Translations under genes and position numbers: made by a program | Assembly: GCA_903915555.1 (NCBI GenBank) | Contig: CAIWTL010000341.1 | Location: forward strand, 1-9,010 | Length of the DNA stretch: 9,010 nucleotides | Direction of reading: 5' to 3' | From: an uncultured Micrococcales bacterium | Lineage (GTDB): Bacteria; Actinomycetota; Actinomycetes; S36-B12; GCA-2699445 | Notes under the pieces: model-generated | Told to the model about the DNA's origin: nothing | Databases searched by the model: none | Seen by the model: the letters and a program-made list of their open reading frames with translations, nothing else | Shown: positions 1 through 6,284 of the stretch, in pieces | Layout: the number at the start of each line of letters is the position of its first letter | Numbering within the stretch: the first letter of the stretch is position 1

Positions 1-705
1 ATCGTCTTGATCGTTCAGGCCGTCGCTGTCCTCCTCCTGTCCAATGACTTCACATTGCCGATAACAGCGAGTTACATGGAAGGCCCACCGGGAACTCCCC
101 CCGGGGCAGCGGTGACCCTCCTGAACTCCCCTATCGGCCTGGCGGTCGCGGGCTTCCTCGCCCTGTCGGGACTGGCGCTGCTGATCGTGGCCACGGTGTG
201 GTTCCGGGGCTACGCCGCCGATCTGGCCCGCCACCGTAACCGCGCACGCTGGGTCGAGTACTCCCTGACGTCGTCGATGATGATCGTCGTCATCGCCCAG
301 CTCACGGGGATCTCCGATGTCGCGGCACTGGCCGCGATCTTCGGCGTGAACGCTTCGATGATCTTCTTCGGCTGGCTCCAGGAGGACTTCGAGCAGCCCG
401 GCGGCGGGTGGCTCCCCTTCGTGTTCGGGTGCATGGCGGGAATCGTCCCGTGGCTGATCATCGCCTTCTTCGTGATCGCGCCGGGCTCCGCATCAGCGGC
501 CGAACCGCCCGCCTTCGTCTACGGGATCATCATCTCGCTGTTCCTGTTCTTCAACGTCTTCGCCCTCAACCAGTTCCTGCAGTACAAGCAGATCGGGCGC
601 TGGTCGGATTACCTCTACGGCGAGAGCGTCTACATCACCCTGAGTCTGGTGGCGAAGTCCCTGCTGGCGTGGCAGGTCTTCAGCGGAACCCTGGTCCCGT
701 CCTGA
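1..705 (+). CDS. Heliorhodopsin, N-terminus outside window
   Basis: Seven-helix retinal protein of the heliorhodopsin family, a light-sensing membrane protein with an N-terminus inside the cell, not known as a classical proton pump. The frame is open to the left edge, so the first roughly 20 residues are missing. The TTG at 7 is an internal Leu codon of helix 1, not a start. Counting that Leu as residue 1, the family signatures are RWVEYS (Glu84, Schiff-base counterion), IFGVNASM and FGWLQE (112-126), FVYGIIISLFLFFN (170-183) and LSLVAKSLLAWQVFSGT (Lys217, retinal Schiff base). The loop NDFTLP...GPPGT after helix 1 is also typical. Compared with my memory of the type protein HeR 48C12, the length from helix 1 to the stop agrees within about one residue. 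The active-site histidines His23 and His80 align with Leu1 and Leu58 here. Identification is very secure; physiological role is unknown. Confidence 0.96.
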   Translation: MVLIVQAVAVLLLSNDFTLPITASYMEGPPGTPPGAAVTLLNSPIGLAVAGFLALSGLALLIVATVWFRGYAADLARHRNRARWVEYSLTSSMMIVVIAQLTGISDVAALAAIFGVNASMIFFGWLQEDFEQPGGGWLPFVFGCMAGIVPWLIIAFFVIAPGSASAAEPPAFVYGIIISLFLFFNVFALNQFLQYKQIGRWSDYLYGESVYITLSLVAKSLLAWQVFSGTLVPS

Positions 706-800
706 CCGACCCGGCACACTCCGTCCCGCGAAGAACACCTTCTCTCCACGCCGCTGTGGGCCGCGGGCCGCAAGAGGTCGTGACCCTTCCCCGATGCGGG

Positions 801-1328
801 CTATCCGCGACCTGTCGCGCTTCCCGGCAGCCAGAGGTGGAAGGTGTGACGCCAGGTGTTGTCAGCCTTGTGGGTGGACCTGCACCATCCGGTCGCGCCC
901 GCGTAGCGGCCCGAACCACCGACCACCGGGCGGATCACCGACTCGGAACGCGAGACGGTGGGAGCCTGCCGGCGGTACTTGGCGATGCCGCCGACCTCGA
1001 GCTGGTTCGCGGCCGCGCCGATCGTGAAGACCAGTGCCGCGGTACGCAACTCGTAGCCGGCGCGGGGCTTGTCGACCGCCGTGGTCAACAGCGAGCCGGA
1101 CATGGAGCCGATGGCGGCCACCGTCCCCGGCTTGGTGAGTGTCGTCCAGTAGGTGCGCAGGTCGCCGGGACTCGACCCCACCGGACCGACGTCGATCACG
1201 GAGGCGGTGACGGCCGGGTGCGCGACACGCACGACCTCATGTGTCTCGGCAGACGCTGCGACCACACCCGGTCCGACGATCACGACCACCATCACTGACC
1301 CGGCGATTCCCGCACTCCGATGACGCAT
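801..1328 (-). CDS. Secreted allene oxide cyclase/dirigent-like barrel protein
   Basis: A 175-residue predicted secreted protein. Residues 1-27 form a signal peptide: MRHR, a Val/Gly-rich core, then ASA before Glu28. The mature part ends in a pattern typical of the allene-oxide-cyclase/dirigent beta-barrel superfamily: LEVGGIAKY (110-118), PVVGGSGRYAGATG (134-147, the GGTGxYxgA-type turn), then a closing strand WRHTFHL (159-165). Bacterial members of this fold are usually uncharacterised; plant relatives act on oxylipins or guide phenoxy coupling, which should not be transferred to this protein. The ATG at 1328 is chosen because the signal peptide begins there. It has no Shine-Dalgarno sequence, but a TACCAT box lies 6 nt upstream, suggesting a leaderless transcript. 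It converges on the heliorhodopsin gene. The fold is moderately sure, the function unknown. Confidence 0.72.
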   Translation of the reverse strand: MRHRSAGIAGSVMVVVIVGPGVVAASAETHEVVRVAHPAVTASVIDVGPVGSSPGDLRTYWTTLTKPGTVAAIGSMSGSLLTTAVDKPRAGYELRTAALVFTIGAAANQLEVGGIAKYRRQAPTVSRSESVIRPVVGGSGRYAGATGWCRSTHKADNTWRHTFHLWLPGSATGRG

Positions 1329-1334
1329 GCCGGA

Positions 1335-1340
1335 ATGGTA
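1335..1340 (-). promoter_or_regulatory. Candidate -10 box for a leaderless transcript
   Basis: On the minus strand TACCAT is followed by 6 nt and then the ATG at 1328. This places the expected transcription start at or next to the A of the start codon. The gene lacks a Shine-Dalgarno sequence, which fits leaderless translation, common in Actinomycetota. No convincing -35 box is visible 16-19 nt upstream. Confidence 0.4.
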
Positions 1341-1454
1341 GTGCGTGACCCACCCCCCGCGCCCGGTATCGCTTCGAGCCGGCCGCGCGTCCGCCCCACG
1401 GCCTGCTACCGGGATCGGCCACCAGGACGGCGCGCCCGTCGCTAGCGGGACGGG

Positions 1455-1871
1455 GTGGATCCCGGGGTGGGGGGTGGCGTCATCCGGGACGTCCTGACCG
1501 GTGAGCGCCCCATGGTCCTGGTGGGTCAGATCTACGCTCTCGCGGGGATCGTCGGTGGCTGCCTCTTCGTGACTCTCATCGAGGTGGGCGTCAATACCCA
1601 GTTCGCGGTGTGGCTCTCGGTCCTGCTGATCATCGCAATCAGACTCATCTCCATCCGGCCGGGGATGGAACCTGCCGAAGGCGCTCACCGACCCACAGCC
1701 CACCGACTCCTGACTGAGGACTGCGGACCGGGTCAGCGCTCGGCCTTCTCCCGCAGTTCCTTCGCCGCCGCCTCGATGGCGGTGTGGCCCCACTCGGCCG
1801 CCCGTGACTCGGCAGCACGCAGACCCGACACCGAGATGGTGGCGAAGTCATCGGAGATGGGGAAGCCGTAG
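1455..1871 (+). pseudogene. 3' remnant of a UPF0126/TRIC-type membrane protein gene
   Basis: The frame encodes GVGGGVIRDVLTGERP, then two hydrophobic helices (about VLVGQIYALAGIVGGCLFVTL and FAVWLSVLLIIAIRLISI, ending near 1657). This is the second repeat of the UPF0126 (YicG-like, TRIC cation channel or glycine-transporter fold) family, whose hallmark is GGGxxRDxL. Family members are roughly 200 residues with two such repeats; here everything before the GVGGG is missing. An in-frame TAG lies at 1443-1445, and the 126 bp up to the neighbouring gene does not encode the rest in any frame. The only nearby start is GTG 1455, with no Shine-Dalgarno sequence. Beyond the second helix the frame runs on, non-homologous, to a TAG at 1869-1871 and overlaps the neighbouring minus-strand gene, so the original stop was probably lost too. 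The recognisable part is about 1462-1665. A small expressed derivative cannot be excluded. Confidence 0.72.
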
Positions 1872-2077
1872 TACCCCTTCGTCGTCGGGTCCGTCCCCGG
1901 ATGCATCCCCAGGAACCACTTCCCGTAGGCGTCGATGCCGTCGCGCGCGATGAACTCATCCCCGAGTTCCGCAGTCGGAGGTGTCCAGGGGGTGACGTCA
2001 CTGACGATGCCGTCGGCGATCAGGCTGCGCGCGTGATCGACCGCGGGCGTGTTGACGTCGGTCGGGTGCGATTCCAT
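1733..2077 (-). CDS. Small soluble protein of unknown function
   Basis: A 114-residue protein starting at the ATG at 2077, which is preceded by GGAGGA (minus strand) at a short spacing; the open frame extends further upstream but without a comparable site. It has no signal peptide or membrane segment. Conserved-looking blocks are WTPPTAELGDEFIARDG, YGKWFLGMHPGTDPTTKGYYGFPISDDF and a C-terminal amphipathic helix rich in Ala, Glu and Arg (SRAAEWGHTAIEAAAKELREKAER in outline). The aromatic/Gly pattern WFLG...KxxYGFPxxDF resembles a group of short actinobacterial proteins I have seen only as hypothetical; no function is known to me. It is divergent from the DUF1023 hydrolase gene and shares its upstream region. 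The start and the gene itself are fairly sure. Confidence 0.75.
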   Translation of the reverse strand: MESHPTDVNTPAVDHARSLIADGIVSDVTPWTPPTAELGDEFIARDGIDAYGKWFLGMHPGTDPTTKGYYGFPISDDFATISVSGLRAAESRAAEWGHTAIEAAAKELREKAER

Positions 2078-2196
2078 GGGTCCTCCAGCTGGGTTCCTCG
2101 TCGCGCTGGAGGCTGCCACAGGTGACACGCCCGTGGCCACCGCGGGAGCGCCGACTCCGTCGGCGGCGGGCACCGGAAGGATCCGGACCCGTCGCG

Positions 2197-2226
2197 TTGC
2201 CTCGCCCGGACCGCCGGAAGTAGCGT
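2197..2226 (+). promoter_or_regulatory. Possible promoter for the DUF1023 hydrolase gene
   Basis: TTGCCT (2197-2202) and TAGCGT (2221-2226) are separated by 18 bp, a tolerable sigma-70-type arrangement. It lies in the 212-bp region between the divergent small gene and the hydrolase start at 2290. This is a pattern match only. Confidence 0.27.
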
Positions 2227-2289
2227 GCATACGGCCGGGTCGTCACGCGACTGACCCGGGTGGCCGGACATCGGGAAGGGGCCTGGGCG

Positions 2290-3372
2290 GTGGATCTGCA
2301 GTCGTTGCTGGCCGTCATCACGGATCTGCGGGAGAACTCCCCAGACAACCACGCCCGCTGGTGGTACGACCTGGCCCCTGTCGACCAGGAGACGGCGGTG
2401 GCGGAGACCCCGCGGGCGGTCGGATCCCTCACGGGACTACCGGGGTCGGTGTTGGACCGCGCTCTGCGGGCGACCCTGCCGCAGCATCTCGAGGACCTGA
2501 CCCAGGAGAAGAAACGGGTGGTCCCCACCGCGGACCCCACCGCGATCCAGCGCGTGAAGGACAAGATCGCCAGCCTCGAAGAACTCTCCAAGGTCCTCGA
2601 TGAGCCCGACCGCATGCTGCTGGGTCTGGGGGTCGATGGCGAGCGCGTCAAGGCTGCGGTCGCTGTGGGGGATGTCGACTCCGCTCTCCACGTCGGCGTC
2701 TACACCCCGGGCATGGGCTCGACCGTGCACGGCTCCATCTCGAGGTACGACGACGAGATGGACCGCCTCAGACAACGAGCCATCGGCATGGGAGTGGACG
2801 CAGACACGGTCGCCACTGTCACATGGCTGGGCTACGAGGCTCCCTTGGGCGTCAACGATGTGCGGAAACGTGAGTCGGCCATCGCGGGTTCACGCCTGCT
2901 GCGCAGGTTCACGGAGGGGATGCGCAGTCCTCGCGAGGACCGGTTCCATCTGACCGCGATCGGCCACTCGTACGGATCGACGACGACCGCCTTGGCGCTG
3001 CTGGAGTTCGAGCACCGCATCGACGATGCTGTCTTCTTCGGCTCTCCGGGGCTGGCCACGAACGACGTGTCGGCCCTCGGCCTGCCGCCCGGGCATGTGT
3101 ATCTGCTCGAAGCGCGGGCCGACCCCGTGGCCGATCTCGGATTCTTCGGAGACGATCCCAATCAGTTGGAACAGGTGGTCATCCTGTCGACCGGACCCAG
3201 TGACGTCGGTACCGAGATCAGCGGTCATGCCAGCTACCTCGACGAGGGCTCGACGAGCCAGCACAACATCGCCACCGTTGTCGGAGGCGTCCCCGACCTG
3301 GCCGTCCACGGGATGGTTCCGGGATTCGGCGACCGGGTCCGGCAGGTCATCGAGATCTTCGACCGGGACTGA
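2290..3372 (+). CDS. DUF1023-family alpha/beta-hydrolase
   Basis: A 360-residue predicted serine hydrolase (esterase/lipase-like; substrate unknown) of the actinobacterial DUF1023 family. From the GTG at 2290, an N-terminal segment (WWYDLAPVDQETAVAETP...GLPGSVLDRALR, about residues 24-60) matches the family's usual WxxLxPxxQxxLxxxxPxxxGxxxGxP block. A helical linker follows (about 85-110). The hydrolase core has the nucleophile elbow GHSYGS (Ser227), an acid in EARADPVADLG (Asp278) and a histidine in SGHASYL (His313), a complete Ser-Asp-His triad. It has no signal peptide, so it is probably cytoplasmic, although larger family members are often tied to secretion-type N-terminal domains absent here. 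GTG 2290 is preferred because GGGAAGGGG lies 8 nt upstream. The in-frame GTG at 2260 would add 10 residues and lacks such a site. It converges with the membrane-protein gene, stop codons 12 bp apart. Confidence 0.9.
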   Translation: MDLQSLLAVITDLRENSPDNHARWWYDLAPVDQETAVAETPRAVGSLTGLPGSVLDRALRATLPQHLEDLTQEKKRVVPTADPTAIQRVKDKIASLEELSKVLDEPDRMLLGLGVDGERVKAAVAVGDVDSALHVGVYTPGMGSTVHGSISRYDDEMDRLRQRAIGMGVDADTVATVTWLGYEAPLGVNDVRKRESAIAGSRLLRRFTEGMRSPREDRFHLTAIGHSYGSTTTALALLEFEHRIDDAVFFGSPGLATNDVSALGLPPGHVYLLEARADPVADLGFFGDDPNQLEQVVILSTGPSDVGTEISGHASYLDEGSTSQHNIATVVGGVPDLAVHGMVPGFGDRVRQVIEIFDRD

Positions 3373-3397
3373 GCCCGGCGGCCGCTAAAGGTCCCGG
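3363..3397. terminator. Inverted repeat across convergent stops, possible bidirectional terminator
   Basis: CCGGGAC (3363-3369) and GTCCCGG (3391-3397) are exact inverted copies around 21 bp that hold both stop codons of the converging genes. The symmetric position suits a two-way terminator. There is no T-tract on either side, so intrinsic termination is uncertain. Confidence 0.33.
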
Positions 3398-4089
3398 AGG
3401 GCATGCCGCAGCGAATCCAGCGACTTCTCGACGCGGGTGAGGCGCTGCTCGACGTCCGGCGGAACGCCGGCGGACGTCGCGGCTGGGACCGCCCCCGGTC
3501 CGCGGCGTCCCCCCCTGACGAAACGGAGATAGCCCAGTCCACTGGTGATCGCCAGCGCGACCAGCAGAAGCACGAAACGCAGCACCGACTGTCCCGACAT
3601 CATCGAGAGGATCACGCCGTAGAGCATCGTGAAGATGCCACCCAGGAGCAGACCCGTGCTGAACACCCCCGCGGCGGCGACCTGCGCCAGCGCCACGGCG
3701 GCGGCGAGGAGAAGGGTGGCGAGGATGACGACCACGATGCTCGTGGCTGCGGCCCATTCCTGCTCCTGCTGCCGGGCCAACTCCTCCAACTGCAGGATTC
3801 GTGCGTCCAGTCGCTTGTCCTCCGCCGTGGTGGGCGCCGCCTGGTCCGCCTTCTCCGCCATCGACAACTGCTGGCTCTGGTACAGCTGCTCGAGTTCCGC
3901 TCGGGTCTCGTCGGCGGGGTTGGGGTGGAAGGTGTTCACACCGACCCCGACGACCAACGCCACGATCACCCCCAGGAACAGGGCGAAGATCGCCTGGAGG
4001 GCGCCCGACTGCCAGGCGCTGTGCGGTTGACCCGGCGGACGGTCCTGCGTCGGCCGACGAGCCCCTGATGTGCTGCTGGGTACCGACAT
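3385..4089 (-). CDS. Four-helix membrane protein with charged coiled linker, unknown function
   Basis: A 234-residue protein I do not recognise as a named family. A basic, Pro/Ser-rich N-terminus (1-28) precedes transmembrane helix 1 (about 31-53). A Glu/Gln/Ala-rich hydrophilic segment (about 58-112, with ETRAELEQLYQSQQ and ILQLEELARQQEQE, probably coiled coil) leads to three helices at about 113-136, 140-162 and 168-190. A basic stretch (VRGGRRGPG) and a short C-terminal heptad-like helix (about 212-233: VEQRLTRVEKSLDSLRHALRDL pattern) close the protein. With positive residues at both ends, both termini are predicted to be cytoplasmic and the long linker outside. ATG 4089 has GGGGAGG 6 nt upstream and a TACCCT box further upstream. 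It lies 58 bp downstream of the SGNH hydrolase gene on the same strand, so it may be co-expressed or have its own promoter. Confidence 0.85.
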   Translation of the reverse strand: MSVPSSTSGARRPTQDRPPGQPHSAWQSGALQAIFALFLGVIVALVVGVGVNTFHPNPADETRAELEQLYQSQQLSMAEKADQAAPTTAEDKRLDARILQLEELARQQEQEWAAATSIVVVILATLLLAAAVALAQVAAAGVFSTGLLLGGIFTMLYGVILSMMSGQSVLRFVLLLVALAITSGLGYLRFVRGGRRGPGAVPAATSAGVPPDVEQRLTRVEKSLDSLRHALRDL

Positions 4090-4114
4090 GATCGCCTCCC
4101 CGTCCCTGTTCCCC

Positions 4115-4120
4115 AGGGTA
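4115..4120 (-). promoter_or_regulatory. Candidate -10 box (TACCCT) for the four-helix membrane protein gene
   Basis: On the minus strand GCGTACCCTGGGG lies about 25 nt before ATG 4089, leaving a leader of roughly 19 nt that contains the GGGGAGG ribosome-binding site. The same TACCCTG word precedes the SGNH and HD-GYP genes. No good -35 box is seen. Confidence 0.35.
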
Positions 4121-4147
4121 CGCCTATGGGGCGATCACCCCCAGGGG

Positions 4148-5632
4148 TCAGCGGACCGAGATCGCCACGGTCTTGCTGAGGCTGCGATGCCGCCCGCCAC
4201 CGGCGGAGTACGCCGCCACCCGGCACGTGCCGTCCCGGCGTCCGGCGACCAGATCGCCGCCGTCGTGGACCTTGCAGATCTTCGGGCTCCGACTCTGCCA
4301 GCCCACCGGATGGCGCTGCTTGGTGACGTTGGGCAGGTCGACCTCGGCCCGGTTCCCGATGGCCGCGGGGACAGCCGAACTCTTGAGTGATTGGGGGACG
4401 GTGGCGGCAGGAGCCTGCGGGTCGGCGACCCATGCCGGCTGATCACCGCACCACTGACCCCACACCTGACAGGTCCGCTGCGTGACGGTGCGGGCCAGTT
4501 GGGTGTGGCCGGCCTTGCTGGGGTGGATCCACGTGTCGTTGCGGAAGACCCACGAGTCCCCGTGCCAGGCCTGGTGGTTCGACCACGCCCCCTGGTCGGG
4601 GGTCGCCATCTGCATGCGGGACGGATCGATCCCGTTGTCCCGCGCCCAGGCCTGCGCCTGCCCGACCACCGCTGCGATCTTGTCGTTCATGGCCGACTGG
4701 GCTGCTGTCGCCTGGTCCCACTGACTGGTACTTCCCTCGACCTTGCAACTGCTGCAATCCGACACCTTCTGGGTCTGAGAGGGGCATGAGTTGCCGGCGG
4801 CCGGGCCCTTCGCGACGTTGCCGTTGGGCTGCCAGTTACCGAACGACCACGGGCACGCCCGGTGGTAACGCAGCACCATGACGTCGTTGTTGTTCTGCAG
4901 CAGGGTCTTGTAGATGCTCAGCAAATGCTCGGACTGGCGGTTCTGCGCCCATTGCTGGTCCGCACATCCGGTGATGCGGGGGATCGAGTAGGCCCACCAC
5001 CCGGTCCAGCCGAGCCACTCGGTCTCGCTGCAGGCTCCGGCGACCGAGGGGTACCCGCTGACCCGGATCTTGAGGAAGGACGACAGGATCGGGTTGGCGC
5101 CCAACGTCATCACGACCGTGGTGTCCTTGATGCTCTTGAGTTGGAAGGAGAACGGGCCACCCGTGTCCCACTGTGCGGGGGTGGATCCGGTCATCGCCCA
5201 GTTCTCGATGGGGGCCGCCTGAGCCGGGTTCTGGGATTTCGCGATCTGGTACGAGTAGGCCACATCCGGCGCATTGGGACCGGCCTGCCACGGACCTGCG
5301 CTCCATGGGGCCCCGTTCCAGTTGTTGTTGCTGCACTGGTCGAGTGGGGTCCCACTGTCGGCGGGGCTGCAGTCGGAGAGGCTGTTGTCACCGAAGTACC
5401 AGTTGCTCGGGAACTCCCGGTTCACGGTGCCCGAGATGTTCTTCGCGTTCTCCTTGACGCCGAAGTAGCCGAAGCCCGCCGTCACCGAGTCGCCGAGGAA
5501 GATCACCGATGGCTGGGCGGCGTCACCGGGTTCGGCCGCGGACGCCCCCTGCTGCCCCAACCCGACGACGGCGACCACCAGCGCCAGTGCCGTCAGACCG
5601 ATCGTCTTCACCGTGATCCGGGAGTTCTGCAT
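4148..5632 (-). CDS. Secreted, cysteine-rich SGNH/GDSL-type hydrolase with C-terminal Ig-like domain
   Basis: A 494-residue predicted extracellular esterase/lipase-like enzyme; substrate unknown. Residues 1-32 are a Sec signal peptide (basic start, hydrophobic core, ASA before Ala33). SGNH block I is VIFLGDSVTAGFGYFG with Ser49 as nucleophile. Block II is NWAMTGST (Gly149). Block III is TLGANP (Asn180, GxN conserved, the usual Asp replaced by Pro). Block V is NDTWIHPSKAGH with His370. The likely acid, Asp366, is four residues before that His, not the usual three. Twelve cysteines (88, 100, 201, 223, 260, 283, 293, 296, 388, 395, 453, 470) suggest several disulfides. From about 413 a beta-rich tail (VGWQSRSPKICKV...DGTCRVAAYSAGG) looks like a bacterial Ig-like domain with a Cys453-Cys470 bridge, perhaps for wall or polymer binding. 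ATG 5632 has GAGAGGA about 5 nt upstream. Confidence 0.9.
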   Translation of the reverse strand: MQNSRITVKTIGLTALALVVAVVGLGQQGASAAEPGDAAQPSVIFLGDSVTAGFGYFGVKENAKNISGTVNREFPSNWYFGDNSLSDCSPADSGTPLDQCSNNNWNGAPWSAGPWQAGPNAPDVAYSYQIAKSQNPAQAAPIENWAMTGSTPAQWDTGGPFSFQLKSIKDTTVVMTLGANPILSSFLKIRVSGYPSVAGACSETEWLGWTGWWAYSIPRITGCADQQWAQNRQSEHLLSIYKTLLQNNNDVMVLRYHRACPWSFGNWQPNGNVAKGPAAGNSCPSQTQKVSDCSSCKVEGSTSQWDQATAAQSAMNDKIAAVVGQAQAWARDNGIDPSRMQMATPDQGAWSNHQAWHGDSWVFRNDTWIHPSKAGHTQLARTVTQRTCQVWGQWCGDQPAWVADPQAPAATVPQSLKSSAVPAAIGNRAEVDLPNVTKQRHPVGWQSRSPKICKVHDGGDLVAGRRDGTCRVAAYSAGGGRHRSLSKTVAISVR

Positions 5633-5655
5633 GACTGTCCTCTCGCCGAGGCCTC

Positions 5656-5661
5656 AGGGTA
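5656..5661 (-). promoter_or_regulatory. Candidate -10 box (TACCCT) for the SGNH hydrolase gene
   Basis: Minus-strand GGTTACCCTGAGG lies 23 nt before ATG 5632, giving a predicted leader of about 17 nt that includes GAGAGGA. The nearest -35-like word, TTGCGC, is about 21 bp away, which is too far for a good match. The TACCCTGAG word is identical to that before the HD-GYP gene. Confidence 0.35.
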
Positions 5662-5774
5662 ACCGCTCTTGCCGCTGCAGGCGCGCAATGGTCGCCAGAT
5701 TCGGCAGAACGGGCGACGACTCCTCATTCAGGACCCGGGTCCACGGAGAGCGAGGCAGCCCCGGTCGCCGCCGG

Positions 5775-6068
5775 TCAGGCTCCTCCGACCTCGATGTCGA
5801 AGTTGACGTCGGTGCCATCGACCGCTGTCACCGTCACCATCACAGGCAACTGCTCCTTGCCGGCGGTCAGTTCGCACGTCATCGACGCGCCGACCTCGGC
5901 GGGCAGATCCCCCGGACAGGTCACGGAGTCCGGCGCCTGCCCGACCTCGGCGGCCAACTGCTCGGAGATCTGGGTCTGCACGTCGACGGCAGGCACGGCC
6001 GCGGTTCCGCAGGCAGCGAGGCCGACCGACAGGGCCACACCCAGCAGCAACCACACAGACTTCTTCAT
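5775..6068 (-). CDS. DUF4333-type lipoprotein
   Basis: A 97-residue predicted lipoprotein, anchored on the outer face of the cytoplasmic membrane. MKKSVWLLLGVALSVG is the signal sequence and LAAC (17-20) is the lipobox, with Cys20 the predicted lipidation site. The mature part follows the DUF4333 pattern of actinobacteria: a helical IxxQLxxEVG stretch (34-43), then VTCPGDLPAEVGASMTCELTAG (Cys51 and Cys65, probably a disulfide) and a final beta-rich VMVTVTAVDGTDVNFDIEV segment. The function of DUF4333 is unknown. ATG 6068 is preceded by GGGAGAG at good spacing. It reads in the same direction as the SGNH gene, 142 bp upstream of it, but that gap holds a separate promoter candidate. It is divergent from the HD-GYP gene with a 216-bp shared upstream region. 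Confidence 0.88.
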   Translation of the reverse strand: MKKSVWLLLGVALSVGLAACGTAAVPAVDVQTQISEQLAAEVGQAPDSVTCPGDLPAEVGASMTCELTAGKEQLPVMVTVTAVDGTDVNFDIEVGGA

Positions 6069-6226
6069 GATCTCTCCCTTGTCCTCTTCCAGCATGACAG
6101 CCGAAGGACCCGTTCCGGCAGCCGACCCACCCGACCGGCTGACCCCACGGGCGCCGTACTCGCGCGCACTCACCCCGGCACCCGTCAGTGAGTCCTGACC
6201 CGACAATCCGCCGGCGCCGCAGGGCG

Positions 6227-6232
6227 TACCCT
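6227..6232 (+). promoter_or_regulatory. Candidate -10 box (TACCCT) for the GAF/HD-GYP gene
   Basis: GCGTACCCTGAGA would place the transcription start near 6239, 46 nt before ATG 6285. It would leave almost no leader for the in-frame GTG at 6246, which supports ATG 6285 as the start. There is no clear -35 at 17 bp. Confidence 0.36.
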
Positions 6233-6284
6233 GAGATGTGCAGCAGTGATCCGCCTGCGCGGGGACCGGAAGGGGCGCCCACCG

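Noticed and set aside
408..1298. Long plus-strand open frame of 296 codons across the heliorhodopsin end and the barrel gene
   Set aside because: It is a GC-driven shadow frame, rich in Arg/Pro/Gly, overlapping two genes with clear family signatures.
1329..1793. Upstream extension of the barrel-protein frame (about 155 extra codons)
   Set aside because: The extension is low-complexity and precedes a clear signal peptide at ATG 1328; it also lies antisense to the UPF0126 remnant.
2078..2230. Longer N-terminus for the small 114-residue protein
   Set aside because: The added residues are Ala/Gly/Pro-rich with no conserved pattern, while ATG 2077 has a GGAGGA site.
3403..4068. Plus-strand frame of 221 codons opposite the four-helix membrane protein
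   Set aside because: Composition is Arg/Gln/His-rich as expected from the reverse of a membrane protein gene; the minus-strand frame has a good ribosome-binding site and four helices.
4089..4137. Inverted repeat TGATCGCC/GGCGATCA with a 33-bp loop around the start of the membrane protein gene
   Set aside because: Eight bases with a long loop overlapping a start codon and ribosome-binding site is weak evidence for an operator; chance is likely in this GC-rich DNA.
4137..4148. ACCCC-CA-GGGGT stem as a terminator of the SGNH gene
   Set aside because: The loop is only 2 nt, there is no T-tract, and the stem touches the stop codon.
4862..5662. Plus-strand frame of 266 codons opposite the SGNH gene
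   Set aside because: The minus strand holds the signal peptide and SGNH blocks; the plus frame shows no recognisable motif.
6069..6130. GGAAC word upstream of the lipoprotein gene as an ECF sigma-factor -35 box
   Set aside because: No matching -10 element at the required spacing could be found on the minus strand.
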